Positions 21,170 through 32,751 of a stretch of DNA of 64,000 nt are shown piece after piece. This stretch comes from Odobenus rosmarus divergens. Its lineage: Eukaryota > Chordata > Mammalia > Carnivora > Odobenidae. Numbering within the stretch: the first letter of the stretch is position 1; every line of letters starts with the position of its first letter. The notes below the pieces were generated by a model that saw nothing but the letters and a program-made list of their open reading frames with translations, searched no databases and was not told the DNA's origin. The stretch is taken from contig NW_004450398.1 of the NCBI RefSeq assembly GCF_000321225.1, positions 1,260,675-1,324,674 of the forward strand. Reading direction: 5' to 3'. Both the position numbers and the translations under genes were made by a program.

Positions 21170-21480
21170 AAGGTAAGGGGAACATGATCACACCACCTCT
21201 TTGCTTAAACCTCACCTGTTATTCCCACCCACGAAAGATAAAACCTGGTCTTCTGAGCTTCCACATGCAGCTTTCTGGGTGGTCCTTGTCTACCTTCCCA
21301 CACAGGGTTTACCTTCCCAGCACGCTGAATTCCTTGCACACCTGGGTATTTCCCTTGACCTTGTCTCAGAGCTGCCGGTTCCCTCTGCTCAGCTAGAGTT
21401 TGGGTTCCTTCCTGTGGCCTTGCAAACATCTCCTCTTATTATGATTCAGTGTTTCTCTGTCACCTGTCTCTCAGATCTTG
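21170..21480. mobile_element. L2-like relic
   Basis: Resembles the common ancient LINE2 block (gcttaaacctcacctgttat, later ccttgcacacctgggtattt). Family assignment by eye only. Confidence 0.5.
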
Positions 21481-21689
21481 CATGCCTACCACCCCCCAGA
21501 GCCCGGTAGGCAAGCCTTTATCTTAGCAAACGTAGCTTCATATTCTTTCACCTATGTTTTCCTCTTTAGTTCTACAGGAGACTTGGCAGTAGGGACCGTA
21601 CCTGATAGGTCTCGACTTCAGCATCTGATGCAGGGATAATGGCAGCTACAACTTTGATACAGTGTTGTTGTTTTAATTAATTAATTTCT

Positions 21690-21887
21690 TAAAAAAAGAT
21701 TTTATTTATTTACTTGAGAGAGTGAGCGAGCGCATGTGAAAGAGAGCAGGAGTTGGGGTCAGGGGCAGAGGGAGAAGCAGACTCTCCACTGGGCAGGGAA
21801 CCCCATGCGGAACCCAATCCCAGGACCCTGAGATCATGACCTGAGCCGAAGGCAGATGCTTAACCGACTGAGCCACCCAGGCGACCC
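21690..21887 (-). mobile_element. Carnivore SINE
   Basis: Minus-strand copy ending gccacccaggcgaccc. Confidence 0.92.
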
Positions 21888-22234
21888 TGTATTCTATCTG
21901 TTCTTTTAGGTATCTCACGCAGCGCGGTTTATCTGACCCCTGTCGCTGCATTGTGACCAAAGCAGAAGGCTTGATTTTAGGTAACTTGAACTAATTTAAA
22001 TTTAAATAGTCCCATGTGGCGAGGGGCCTCTGTACCGGACAGCATGGGTCCAGACCCATCGGCACACTGGACATCTTCACTTACAGATCTGTCTCCCCGT
22101 CCTAGGCTACAAGCTCCTTGAAGAAAAATGTGTCCATGTGTCTCAGCACTAAGCTGATAATAGATGTTCAAATAATTATTGATTGAAAGACCGAGGAATA
22201 TATTTTGAATCCTTGGCTTTGAATAAATCTTAGA

Positions 22235-22380
22235 ATCAACCAGTTCAATGCTCCCATTTTACAGATGAGGAAAATAAAGCCCAGTGAGATGATAAAAGCT
22301 GCCCAAAGGCATTCAGCCATGTGGAATCCAAGGACTGAACCCGAACTTTCTGGTTCTCAGTTCAGTACTTATTTTACTAT
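22235..22380. mobile_element. MIR relic
   Basis: Contains the hallmark cccattttacagatgaggaa followed by a diverged core. Confidence 0.75.
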
Positions 22381-22935
22381 ATCATACTTCTTACAACATT
22401 TGACTCAATAAAATTGTGGGTTGTAGCATATGGAATTCATTTTACTTTATTACAACTCTCAATTTCCAGTTCGTAATGAATTTAATTTTACTTAACCACC
22501 AGAATAAAAGAATCTTATAGGTCTGTTGTGGCTCCTTTGACGTGTCAAAATGCTATTGTCACCTGTAACTGGTGAAATCTGAACAATATCAATTTCTTGC
22601 TTTTGAGAATATAGTATTTTAACATTGGGCGAAGCTGGGAGAAGGGTACACAGGATTTCCCCATACACTTCTTAGAAATCTCCTGGGAATCTATAATCAT
22701 TTCAAAATGAAAAGTTAACAATTTAAATAAGATTAAAACACAGACTATTGAAATGAAAAAAAAATGTCAGTTTTTCTAATTTTACATTTGAAAGGGACCC
22801 AGAAATGCTATTGTGGTTATAAGAACTGGCCACAAGGTGTCACTGGTGGCCTGTCACAGCTCACTGAAACTTTTTTCCCCCTTTTTCCCTAAATGAGAGT
22901 TATCATTCATGAAGGACTTAAGAATATAAAAATAC

Positions 22936-22997
22936 TATATATATATAAAGTTTTTATATATATAGTAAGTTAATTTATATATATATATATATATATA
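22936..22997. repeat. (TA)n microsatellite
   Basis: Two TA-rich blocks, the second with about ten perfect TA units (about 22,976-22,996). Confidence 0.85.
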
Positions 22998-23019
22998 AAC
23001 TTTATTAAGTAATCTCTAT

Positions 23020-23200
23020 TCCTGGGCGTCTGCCTTCGGCTCAGGTCATGATCCCGGGGTCCTGGGATCGAGTCCCACATCAGGCTCCCTGCTCAGCGGG
23101 AAGTCTGCTTCTCCCTCTCCTGCTCCCCCTGCTTGTGTTCCTGCTCTCGCTGTCTCTCTCTCTGTCAAATAAATAAATAAAATCTTAAAAAAAAAAAAAA
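23020..23200 (+). mobile_element. Nested carnivore SINE, 5'-truncated
   Basis: Starts cctgggcgtctgcc; target-site duplication agtaatctctat at 23,008-23,019 and 23,201-23,212. Confidence 0.93.
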
Positions 23201-23263
23201 AGTAATCTCTATCCCTAAGGTGGGGCTTGAGCTCATGACCCCAAGATCAAGAGTTGCATGCTT

Positions 23264-23490
23264 GGGGCACCTGGGTGGCTCAGTCGGTTAAGCATGGGAC
23301 TCTTGGTTTCCACTCAGGTTGTGATCTCAGGGTAGTGAGATCTGGAGCCCTGTGAGGGGCTCTCCTCAGGGTGGAGTCTACTTGAGAGTCTCTCCTCCAC
23401 CCTCTCCCTCCCCCTCTGTACCCCACCACCCCCTCCCGTGTACTCTCTCTCTCTAAAATAAATAAATAAAATCTTAAAAAAAAAAAAAAA
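23264..23490 (+). mobile_element. Nested carnivore SINE (older subtype)
   Basis: Starts ggggcacctgggtggctc; imperfect target-site duplication agagttgcatgctt / agagttccatgctc. Confidence 0.9.
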
Positions 23491-24124
23491 AGAGTTCCAT
23501 GCTCGACTGACTCAGCCAAAGCTGCTATATTCACAGTTTTTTTCTGATTGGGAGCGTTGTGAAATCCCCGTATCCCACTATTTTTTAGATGAAAACACAG
23601 AAAACCCCTAAGAGAAGGAATGGAGTTTCAAAAAGGCAAATGGGACATTGTCTAGAGGAACCTTCCTTCCCAAAATGTGGTCCACAGACTGATAGTGATG
23701 ACATGGCCTGAGAGTTTGTAAGAAGTACCAAAACTCAGAGCCTACCCCAGATCTATTGAATCAGATTCCCAACAAGTTCAAAGGGCTGATGCTGCTGATA
23801 CACAGATCGCACTTTGAGCAGGACCAGAATCTAGAAGAGACCCCAGAAAATGGACAGAGCCATGGCAAATATCAGCTGCTGCCAGTACCATAAAACCTTC
23901 CTGATTTGAAGCTCACGAAATTAGAATTATCATTTTTACCTGGATTGGATTATCACAAGCTGATAGTTTACGCAACCTGCCTAATTATACCCACAAAATA
24001 ATGTCTGCACAGCTATGTGTAGACATGGAAAACACAGAAATTATATTAAATATGTATTATACATCAAACTTTGGTTCTGATCTTGCAACAACAACAAGAA
24101 AAGTTTAGTGATAATTCATTTTAG

Positions 24125-24136
24125 AAACTCAGACCA
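24125..24136 (+). repeat. Left target-site duplication of SMIM13 retrocopy
   Basis: aaactcagacca, repeated exactly at 25,946-25,957 directly after an A-run. Confidence 0.88.
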
Positions 24137-24328
24137 GGGCGCTCCCCACCCCCTGCCGCTCAGGCCGCCCCTCCCCCCACGCCGACCACCCTCCTCCCCC
24201 CAAGATGTGGCACAACGCTGGGCTGACCCTGTTGGTGTTCGAAGCACGCTGCTGATCATACCGCTGCTGATGGTGTGCAGTTGGTATTTTTTTATGGCAT
24301 CTTTTTTTTATAGAAATTCAAGTTTCTG

Positions 24329-24539
24329 GGGCGCCTGGGTGGCTCAGATGGTTAAGCGTCTGCCTTCGGCTCAGGTCATGATCCCAGCGTCCTGGGATCG
24401 AGCCCCACATCGGGCTCCTGGCTCAGCGGGGAACCTGCTTCTCCCTCTCCCTCTGCCTCTCTCCCTGCTCTTGCTCTCTCTCTCTCTCTCTGTATCTGTG
24501 TCTCAAATGAATAAATAAAATCTTAAAGAAAAAAAAGAA
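24329..24539 (+). mobile_element. Carnivore SINE inside SMIM13 retrocopy
   Basis: Full-length plus-strand copy splitting the pseudogene after its membrane segment; target-site duplication agaaattcaagtttctg. Confidence 0.96.
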
Positions 24540-25210
24540 AGAAATTCAAGTTTCTGCAGGAACCGGTGGGAGACACGGGAGCTCAGGAGGGAGATCGTGA
24601 GCCCTCAGGCTCTGAGACTGAAGAAGACACTTCGGCATCTTCACACAGGATCAGATCTTCTCGGCAAAGGAGGGCACCTGCTGATGAAGGCCACTGACCC
24701 TAACCCTAGTCCCGTACTAGTGAACGACGAAAGGCAGTGGGGAAACCTCTGTCTTTAATGACCTGGCTTTGCAGTTTGGTAAAAGATTGAAGAACATTTT
24801 TACTTGGATGTTAAGTCCAGTTAAAAGAAAAAGATTTATATGTAAGCCATATGAAAATAAAGGGAATTAAAACCAAATCATAAAGATAATCTTTTGCTCC
24901 ACTAGCTTTCTACTTACATACTTAACTTTCTGGCTCCCAGGCTTATTTTCTTGCACTGGTGTGGATCTGGTAAACACGACAGGCTTGAAAAACCGTGTTT
25001 TTTTAATTCTGTAATGTATGTTGTATTTTTTGTTTTTGTTTTCACATTTTACCTTGTCCGAAATTGGGATGTGTCTCATGATTACTGTGAACCAGGAGAG
25101 GGTCGTGATGTGATTATCCCAGCCTGTGCGGGTGGGAACTTATTAACGGCTTGTCACAGCATCGTCACTGTATTGTTGGCAACAAATGTGTCAGGTGTAA
25201 TTGGCATTTA

Positions 25211-25770
25211 AAGATGTCTTCAAAAAGATTGCACTATGATTCAGCATTGAAACGAACACTGATTGTGTACAAGGGAAAGCATGGAAACAGAGCAGCGGGG
25301 CGAATGTTTGGGGTTAGGGAAGCAAATATCTGGCGCTGGAGGAGTGACTGCCATTCCATATTTTCCTGTAAGGCAACAACAAAATGCTTAATTAAGGGGG
25401 CCTAAGAAAGTAAGGTACCCACAGGTGGATGAAGCTGTATTATGTTTTGTTAGCGAGATGCGTGCGAAAGCATTGCCCGTCACGCGTCAAGCAATGTGAT
25501 CGAAGGCAGGAGAAATCGCCAAAACCCTGGGAATAGACAAAACAAAATTCAAAGCTACGAGAGGCTGGTGTGACTGGTTCATGCGCCGAGCACATGCACC
25601 GAGCAGGGTTATCTTTAAGGCATCAGACATTGTTTTGCTCAGAACTTTCTGCTGACATTAAGCAGAAGACAATGGTGGAGTACTCTTTCAAGAAACACCA
25701 CATCCCCAGTACACTCGATGATCCCACGGGTGCTGTTAACGTGGACGAAAGCAGACATCCATGGCTGTGA
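25211..25770 (+). pseudogene. Pogo/CENP-B-type helix-turn-helix gene relic
   Basis: The frame from ATG 25,214 reads MSSKRLHYDSALK, then HGNRAAGRMFGV and IWRWRSDCHS. This matches the pattern of pogo/Tigger and CENP-B N-terminal DNA-binding domains (KxxV..A..HGNRAAAREFGV..xxVRxWR). The frame is lost at about 25,405 and resumes in another frame from about 25,570 with a second-HTH-like stretch (RAGLSLRHQTLFCSEL) and the following SADIKQKTMVEY. Several stops are present. It lies inside the boundaries of the SMIM13 retrocopy, so it is either part of that transcript's 3' UTR or an older relic captured in it. Confidence 0.7.
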
Positions 25771-25945
25771 TTTGAGAAGTGATTCAGAAGAGCTGGACCC
25801 AGAATATGAGGTGATAGTTATAAACTAACCAGTTACTTCATACACTTTCTTTTGGGTATGCCCAAGATCGATGTGTTAAAAACCTGCTTCACTCTAAAAA
25901 ACCATTTCAATAAATATAAAATAAACATTCTATGTGATGAAAAAA

Positions 25946-25957
25946 AAACTCAGACCA
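25946..25957 (+). repeat. Right target-site duplication of SMIM13 retrocopy
   Basis: aaactcagacca, identical to 24,125-24,136; the A-tail merges with its first bases. Confidence 0.88.
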
Positions 25958-25980
25958 AAGCATTAATAATGTTCTTCTTT

Positions 25981-26179
25981 TAAAAAAAAAGATTTTATTT
26001 ATTTATTTGAGACAGAGAGAGAGAGAATGTGCGGAGTGGGGGGTGAGAGCCTCAGAGGGAGAGAGAGAAGCAGACCCCCCACTAAGCAGGGAGCCCGACG
26101 TGGGTCTCAATCCCAGGACCTGAGATTATGACCTGAGCCAAAGGCAGACGCTTAACGGACTGAACCGTCCAGGAGTCCC
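25981..26179 (-). mobile_element. Carnivore SINE
   Basis: Minus-strand copy with a mutated head ending ccaggagtccc. Confidence 0.9.
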
Positions 26180-26631
26180 AAAGCTGATACTGTTATCTTT
26201 TAATTGTGCTAAAAAGCACCTAGTTCAAAATTGGCCCCCCAGCACTGCTGCTTTTATTTGGCTTTCTTGAAGGACAGTTTGCTCCCTGGCTCTTCACATC
26301 CCGTTGTTTACTTTTCCTTTCCTGTTCTTCCATTTTGTCCCGGGCCTGTTTTGATCTTATCAGTCTCTGCTTTATTTCCCCCCCGCCCCGGGGTGCATCA
26401 CTTCTCTCACACTGACACCTCAATCCGTTCAGGTACCTTGTTTTCTGACAATTGCTTGATTTTCACAACTCAGTATAGAATGCTACACACATTCTCTTTG
26501 ACTTGCCTGTCTTCTAAGAGCCTTCAGGCTACATAGGAATCCTTTGGGATGGCCTTTTACTTATTTAATTTTTAAAACTTTTTTTATTACTGAAGTAGAG
26601 TTGACATCAGGATGGCCTTTTATTTTATTGT

Positions 26632-26757
26632 TTCTTAAGATTTCATTTATTTATTTGACAGGGAGAGCACAAGTAGGGGGAGTGGCCGGCAGAGAGAGAG
26701 GGAGAAGCAAACTGAGCCAAGGCAGATGCTTAACCGACTGAACCAGCCAGGCGCCCC
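26632..26757 (-). mobile_element. Carnivore SINE, internally deleted
   Basis: Minus-strand copy of only about 126 bp lacking the middle part. The repeat aggatggccttttat flanks it. Confidence 0.88.
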
Positions 26758-26900
26758 AGAGGATGGCCTTTTAAATTCCCCTTAGAATCTCTTGCAGACC
26801 AGTGGTCATCAAGGAGCATGCATTCACAACCAACTTCTTTTCATCCACCAGCAGCATCTGGTCTGCTATACTGTGGATTAATTTCTTACTAGCAAATGAT

Positions 26901-27310
26901 CTTTTTTTTTTTTTGAAAGTATTTATTTTTTGTTTTTTTTGAAGGGGAGGGGCAGAAGGAGAGGGAGAGAGGATCTTTTTTTTTTTTTAAGATTTTATTT
27001 ATTTATTTGACAGAGAGAGACACAGCAAGAGAGGGAACACAAGCAGGGGGAGTGGGAGAGGGAGAAGCAGGCTTCCTGCTGAGCAGGGAGCCTGACATGG
27101 GGCTCGATCCCAGGACCCTGGGACCATGACCTGAGCCGAAGGCAGACACTCAACGACTGAGCCACCCAAGCACCCCGAGAGAGAGATCTTAAGCAGGCTC
27201 CACACCCAGCCTGGAGCCTGACCTGGGGCTCAATCTCAAAACCCCGAGATCATGATCTGAGCTGATGTTAAGAATCGGTAGCTTAAATGACTGAGCCCCC
27301 CAGGCACCCC
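26901..27310 (-). mobile_element. Old SINE carrying a nested SINE
   Basis: Diverged minus-strand copy in two pieces (26,901-26,975 and 27,177-27,310), ending ccaggcacccc. Confidence 0.82.
26976..27176 (-). mobile_element. Nested carnivore SINE
   Basis: Young minus-strand copy inside the old one; a gagaga-rich gatc sequence flanks both ends. Confidence 0.9.
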
Positions 27311-27379
27311 GAGAGAGTATTTATATGGTAGTGGAAAACGTTTTTCCATAAATAGATATACATCAATAAGTACTAATGT

Positions 27380-27560
27380 AGTCAACAAAATATTTATTGA
27401 ACATCTGTGTTCCTGTCACTATGGGGGGCAATATTGAAGAAGAAAAAAAGATAAAACCCTTGTCTTCGTTGACTTACAGTCTAGTGAGGGAGAGAAACAG
27501 AAATCAAATAATATACGAACAAATGTAACCTTGCACTTGTGTCCAGGGCCAAGAGGGAAG
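27380..27560. mobile_element. L2-like relic
   Basis: Pattern of an ancient LINE2 3' end: aatatttattgaacatctgt, then acttacagtctagtgaggga. By eye only. Confidence 0.55.
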
Positions 27561-28264
27561 TATGTGACACACTGAATGCCTCCACTGGCCAACTTGACCT
27601 ACTCAGTAAAGTTAGGGACACTTCCCTAAGAAAGTGTCACAGGGAGAAGCCATGAGTTGGGTTTGTGACATGTTATGTTGGAAATGCTCCTGAGGTAGCC
27701 AAGAAGAGATGCTACGCAGGCAGGTGAACTTAGGGGGTTCAATGGGCTGGTCTGGGCCAGAGATACACATGGGAGAGCATCGGAGTGTAGACAGAAAAAG
27801 TGGAATGTGAAAGGCTGCCTGGGAGGGCAGAGCATTGGAACAGGAGAGGACACACAAGTGATTTTCTTTTCCGACAAATAGAGTCACCATTTTGGACGTC
27901 CATGTGTTTGATCCGTAACCTTCTTCAGGTACAAGCACTTTTCCTTGGAGGAGCCATCCTTTCCTTACTTGCTGAGGTCAACACCCCTCCCCAGCTCCAG
28001 GGGTGGCAAGGACCTAATTGAGGCCCCAGTCATATAACATGATTGTATACAACCCATTGTAGACCACGTGCCTGGCCTCAGTGATTGATTCCGGATGGTC
28101 ATACAACCCAGTTCTGACCAATGAGAGTCAGGCTGGAATATTTGTGGGAATTTTTCTAAGAGCCGATCTTCTTGGGGTTGCTGAAAAGATGTCCCATAAG
28201 CCTGGACCTGCTGGGGGCTCTCCGGCCTCCCAGAGGGAGGGCCTGCTTAAGAATGCAAAGCAGA

Positions 28265-28466
28265 GGGGCGCCTGGGTGGCTCAGTTGGTTAAGCAACTGC
28301 CTTCGGCTCAGGTCATGACCCTGGAGTCCGGGGATCGAGTCCCGCATCAGGCTCCCTGCTCAGCGGGGAGTCTGCTTGTCCCTCTCCCTCTGCCCCTCCC
28401 CCCTCTCGTGCTCTCTCTCTCATTCTCTCTCTCGAATAAATAAATAAAATCTAAAAAAAAAAAAAG
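28265..28466 (+). mobile_element. Carnivore SINE
   Basis: Full-length plus-strand copy; target-site duplication gaatgcaaagcaga. Confidence 0.95.
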
Positions 28467-28570
28467 GAATGCAAAGCAGAGTCAGCGGATGGATAAAGAC
28501 TGGGTTCTGATGACTTCGGAGCCAACCTCTTGAGGATGATTAAGTTCCACGAGCTCATACATTTGCTTTC

Positions 28571-28770
28571 TTTTTTTTTTTTAAAGATTTTATTTATTTA
28601 TTTGAGAGGGAGAGAATGAGAGATAGAGAGCACGAGAGGGAAGAGGGTCAGAGGGAGAAGCAGACTCCCCGCTGAGCAGGGAGCCCGATGTGGGACTCGA
28701 TCCCAGGACTCCAGGATCATGACCTGAGCTGAAGGCAGTCGCTTAACCAACAGAGCCACCCAGGCGCCCC
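28571..28770 (-). mobile_element. Carnivore SINE
   Basis: Full-length minus-strand copy; target-site duplication catttgctttct. Confidence 0.95.
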
Positions 28771-29363
28771 ATTTGCTTTCTGCTTTCACCTAGTTTAAGT
28801 AGGGTTCACTATTTACAGATCGCTTGCAACTAAAAAATTCTTGACATAACCCACCAACACCTTTAAGAGAATACCAGTAAAGTGCTTAGAAGGAACTAGT
28901 CCCCAAAAAGGTATCTGAATCACTAAGAGGTAGGTTGCCCCTGGCTACTGGGACTTCATTGCTAGATTTTTATGCCCTCCTATTAAAAAAAAAAAAAAAA
29001 AAAGTGTGCCAAACCACTGTAATGTGGATAATCTAGTGGACTTGAAACCAAGTCCCCTGATCAAAGGTGAAGAAAAGCAACATAGACCTTGCTGATAACA
29101 TAGACCAGGTGGGGAAAATGAGCATCTGAAGTGAATGCTTTTACAAAGCCACATTGAACCCAAGAATGTCTAAAACCTAGGTAGATAGATTTATTCTAGA
29201 AAAGAAGCAGCAGATTTAAGTCCATTTTGTAACACATTTGTGTGTAATGTATAAAATTTTTGAATTTTTTTCTTCCAAAAGACAACATATACATACACAC
29301 ACACGGATACTTGGTTCCCTGTACTTATATGCACCTGAGGCAGCGCCTGTTCCCAAAACATCT

Positions 29364-29559
29364 TTTTTTTTAAGATTTTTTTTTTTTTTTTTTGACAGTG
29401 AGAGACAGCAAGAGAGGGAACACAAGCAGGGGGGAGGGGAGAGGGAGAAGCAGGCTTCCCACTGAGCAGGGAGCCCGATGCGGGGCTCGATCCCAGGACC
29501 CTGGGATCATGACCTGAGCTGAAGGCAGACGCTTAACAACTGAGCCACCCAGGCGCCCC
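29364..29559 (-). mobile_element. Carnivore SINE
   Basis: Full-length minus-strand copy; target-site duplication ccaaaacatct. Confidence 0.95.
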
Positions 29560-31134
29560 CCAAAACATCTCTTCTAATGAAGACACATGCTTTAAATATC
29601 ATGTTGATGGATGTTGAATATTAGGGAACAGAGTGGGCCCAAGTGTTTTTTTTTTTAATTAATATTTAAAAATTTAGAGCACAACCTGATTACCGTGATT
29701 TAGATTTAGAATGTGTTCACATTTATTCCTTTTGGCAAATGTCTTTTAAATACGGTGATTTAAATTTTGCTATAAATCAATGTAGAGCAGCAGAGGTAAG
29801 TTTGTGCTAAGTGCATTTCATAACAACCTCACAGAAGGGAAAAATGGCTTTGGACATATTTTTGGAAACATTTGTGTGTGTTTACTCAAGGGGGGACTTG
29901 TGCACTCTTTATATTTATGGTTTCTGCAAATTTCTTAATAAGCCTTGGCACCCTGCTGAGGAGTATAAATGACTGAGTAAAATTTATGATCCTTGAGTAT
30001 GATAAAAAAAAAAAAGAAGAAGTCAGCACTCTCTTGTCGATTAGCTGGATGAGAGGAGCTTGACAGAGGTTTCCTTGAATTGAGACAGGAAGTATCTTTT
30101 CAAATGCAATGTTGGTGGTGAATTACCATCTGATGTCATGTTAATTCTCCTCATTCATACACATCCTACAGTCTCACATCTTAAAAGACCAAGATCTTGG
30201 CCCCGGCATTCCAACAGATCAAGTTCCTTTAATCTGTGTTTTTGCTTCCTCACAGGGGTCCTGCTGCTACTTCCGGGCTCTCCATTTCCCAAACCCACAT
30301 CTTGGAGGATCTTCAAACAGCTTTTTTAATTCTAAGGATCTTGAGTGTAGGCACCGTGACTGGTCGATTTGGCAATCCAGCAAACTGCCCTGAACATAGT
30401 TGGCATTTGTATTTGTTGAAAAGATGCGGGAAGCTCCCTGGATTCTATCCATGGTCCCAGAAGGACCAGTCCAAGTGGCCTGAGTTCCAGAGGCTGGAGG
30501 CTGTAGAAAGTATGGGCAGGATTAACTCCATAATTGGAAAGTCGGGGAAGGAAAAATCAGCTGGGAATAGGTATTGAGGGAAGACAGAACACATGGAAAA
30601 GGGATCCTGTATTCCCAACTCTGGCGCAAAAAAAATAGAGTAGGGGAAAGTAGGGACCCTTCCTGAGCCCAGGAAGGGAGCGCTCCTGATTTATGCTTCT
30701 CCGTTTTGAGAAGTTACTAGGAATTGAATGCTTTTTTCTGGTAAACATGTTGTCTCCCCAAATACAAGCAGGAAACTGTGATACACCGTGACATTAAACT
30801 CAGTATCAAATCCAAAAGGAAAAGAAGTCCTTCAGAAGCAAAGATCTGTTTTCCCATCTGTGTGCAGAGTACCCTTCAGGAGTGCTCCTAAAATTTACTG
30901 GAAAAAAAATACAAAGTCTGTCTTATTATCCCCCATATTATTTATGTATCTGCTTTTTTTTTTCTTGAATAATTAGTGCTCTCTTGCTTTATCTAATGTT
31001 TAGTAGCTTGCTTGCAGTTAGGTACACATTAAACTTGATGTCCAGGCAACCAGCCTAAGGGAAATAAAGGAATCCAGTCGATATTTTTTTGTAACTTTCT
31101 TACACTTCAGCATTTCATCAAAGCTTCAATTTGG

Positions 31135-31338
31135 GGGGCGTCTGAGTGGCTCAGTGGGTTAAGTGTCTGCCTTTGGCTCAGGTCATGATCCTGGGGTCCT
31201 GGGATCAAGCCCCACATCAGGCTTCCAGCTCTGCGGGAAGCCTGTTTCTCCCTCTCCCTCTGCTGCTCCCCCTGCTTGTGCCCTCCCTGTGTCTCTCTCT
31301 GTCAAATAAATAAAAAATAAAAAAAAATCTTAAAAAAA
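31135..31338 (+). mobile_element. Carnivore SINE
   Basis: Plus-strand copy; imperfect flanking repeat aagcttcaatttgg / aagcttcatttgg. Confidence 0.93.
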
Positions 31339-31393
31339 AAGCTTCATTTGGAAGAAGCACAGCCCAGGAGATTCATGGGAACTGTTCAGTTCC

Positions 31394-31479
31394 CTTGATT
31401 ATTCAAGAAGGAATGTGATATTAACTGTTTTATGCTGCAATCCACTTGATTATTCAAGAAGGAATGTGATAGTAACTGT
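31394..31479 (+). repeat. Local tandem duplication, 51-bp period
   Basis: A 35-base segment starting cttgattattcaagaagg occurs at 31,394 and again at 31,445 with one mismatch. Confidence 0.85.
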
Positions 31480-31619
31480 AGGTTCTAGCACAGGATTCCA
31501 TATGATTCACTGATACATGTCAACGCATGTGGCTTGTACAGTTATCACGTGGTCACTTGGCAAACATTTAGCACCTATCTTTCATGTCTGAGTGCTATAA
31601 AATTTTCCTTTTCTTTTTT

Positions 31620-31785
31620 CTTTTTTTTTTTTTTAAGATTTTATTTATTTATTCATGAAAGACAGAGAGAGAGAGAGAGAGGCAGAGGGAGAAGAAGGCT
31701 CCCAAGGAGCAGGGAGCCTGACATGGGACTCGATCATGACCTGAGCCGAAGGCAGACGCTTAACCTCTGAGCCACCCAGGTGCCC
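31620..31785 (-). mobile_element. Carnivore SINE, shortened
   Basis: Minus-strand copy with an internal deletion; flanked by aaaattttccttttc-like repeats. Confidence 0.9.
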
Positions 31786-32389
31786 AAAAAATTTTCCTTT
31801 TCTGATACAGGTATGTAATGTCAGCAAACAGATCATTTTCATTATTCTTTATTTGATGTTGTCCCTCTGGCCAGTCCACTGCTGTATATAGTGATAATGG
31901 TCCCAAGACTGAGGCTCCATTTTTAAGCCAGCGAGTCTCAAGCACTTTTCTGCTTCAGTGTCCCTAAGAGATGTCACCCTTCCATCGCGCCCCATGGGAA
32001 CAGTTTGTGCAACAATGGATCAGGGAATATGCCCCAATGTCAGGGAGGTGGAGTGCCTTGCAAGTGCCCCTTCTGACCCCAAAGATGATGCTGGAAAGCT
32101 CACTCCATTCATTATTCACTCCTCTAGGGAAAGGTAAGCGCCAGAACAACTGAACACACTCTGGGGACCAGGTGCCTTATGTACGGACGTGTTATTCGAT
32201 CCTCACCGTGCCAGAGGATTGTTAGCCACATTCCAAGGTGATCAAGGCAAGCCTCTGAGATGTTAAGAGACTGGCTTAGGGCTCACCCAGATGGGAAGGG
32301 AGCAAGTTGGGAATTAGCCCAAGTTTCCGGGATTCCCAAGTCCCTCTCCTTTCACCATTACCTCCTAACAGCTACTTCTAGCTCAGGTG

Positions 32390-32750
32390 TTCACGTCTTA
32401 GTCCCTTTGGCTGCTCTAAAAGGGTATCATAGACTGAAGGGCTTAAACAACGTTGATTTCTCACTGTTCTGGAGGCTGGGAAGTCCAAGATAAAGGTGCC
32501 AGCAGGTCTGGTGTCTGGCGAGACCTGCTTCCTGGTACGCAGATGGCAGCCTTCTCGTTGTGTCTTCATGTGGTGGAGAGAGAAATCATCTCTCTGGGAC
32601 CTCTTTCATGAGGGCACCAGTCCCATTCAGAAGGGCTCTGCTCTCACCACCGAATCACCTCCCAGACGCCCCACCTCCTGACACCATTACATTGGGGATT
32701 TTGACAGAGGAATTCAGGGGGACACATTCATTCTATAACATTCACCTTAT
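32390..32750. mobile_element. Ancient mammalian interspersed repeat
   Basis: Recognisable blocks: tggctgctctaaaagggtat, ctgttctggaggctgggaag, cacctcccagacgccccacc. I know this as a common old mammalian repeat (MaLR or MER class) but cannot fix the family name by eye. Confidence 0.6.
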
Positions 32751-32751
32751 A

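Larger units (their letters stand above)
22997..23520 (-). mobile_element. Old SINE carrying two nested SINEs
   Basis: Minus-strand old copy present in three pieces: 22,997-23,019, 23,201-23,263 and 23,491-23,520. It is interrupted by two plus-strand insertions, each with its own target-site duplication. Confidence 0.85.
19901..24124. other. Intergenic between BCAR4 array and SMIM13 retrocopy
   Basis: No gene was recognised. It contains MIR-like relics at about 20,460-20,700 and 22,235-22,380, an L2-like segment at about 21,170-21,480, SINEs, and a TA microsatellite. The remaining DNA is plain unique sequence. Confidence 0.7.
24137..25945 (+). pseudogene. SMIM13: SMIM13 processed pseudogene with pogo-like 3' part
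   Basis: This is an intronless retrocopy. It opens with a GC-rich 5' UTR-like segment. An ATG at 24,205 then gives MWHNAGLTLLVF, the start of small integral membrane protein 13. After a frameshift the hydrophobic segment reads LLIIPLLMVCSWYFF. After the SINE at 24,329-24,539 the tail is readable as GSETEEDTSASSHRIRSSRQ and RRAPADEGH, ending at TGA 24,695-24,697. Frameshifts and the SINE make it non-functional. The copy continues as 3' UTR-like sequence to an A-run at 25,941-25,948, with 12-bp target repeats on both sides. Whether the pogo-like segment at about 25,211-25,800 belonged to the same transcript is inferred from the single pair of repeats. Confidence 0.85.

Noticed and set aside
24339..24518. 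Open frame with a Leu/Ser-rich end, and similar frames near 10,130, 17,730, 28,330 and 40,550
   Set aside because: These are translations of the SINE head and CT-rich body, recurring with every copy (GSWDRAPHRAPCSAGSLLLP-type peptides).
27612..27938. Minus-strand 108-codon frame
   Set aside because: It has no recognisable domain, lies in unique repeat-flanked intergenic DNA, and shows no splice or polyadenylation context.
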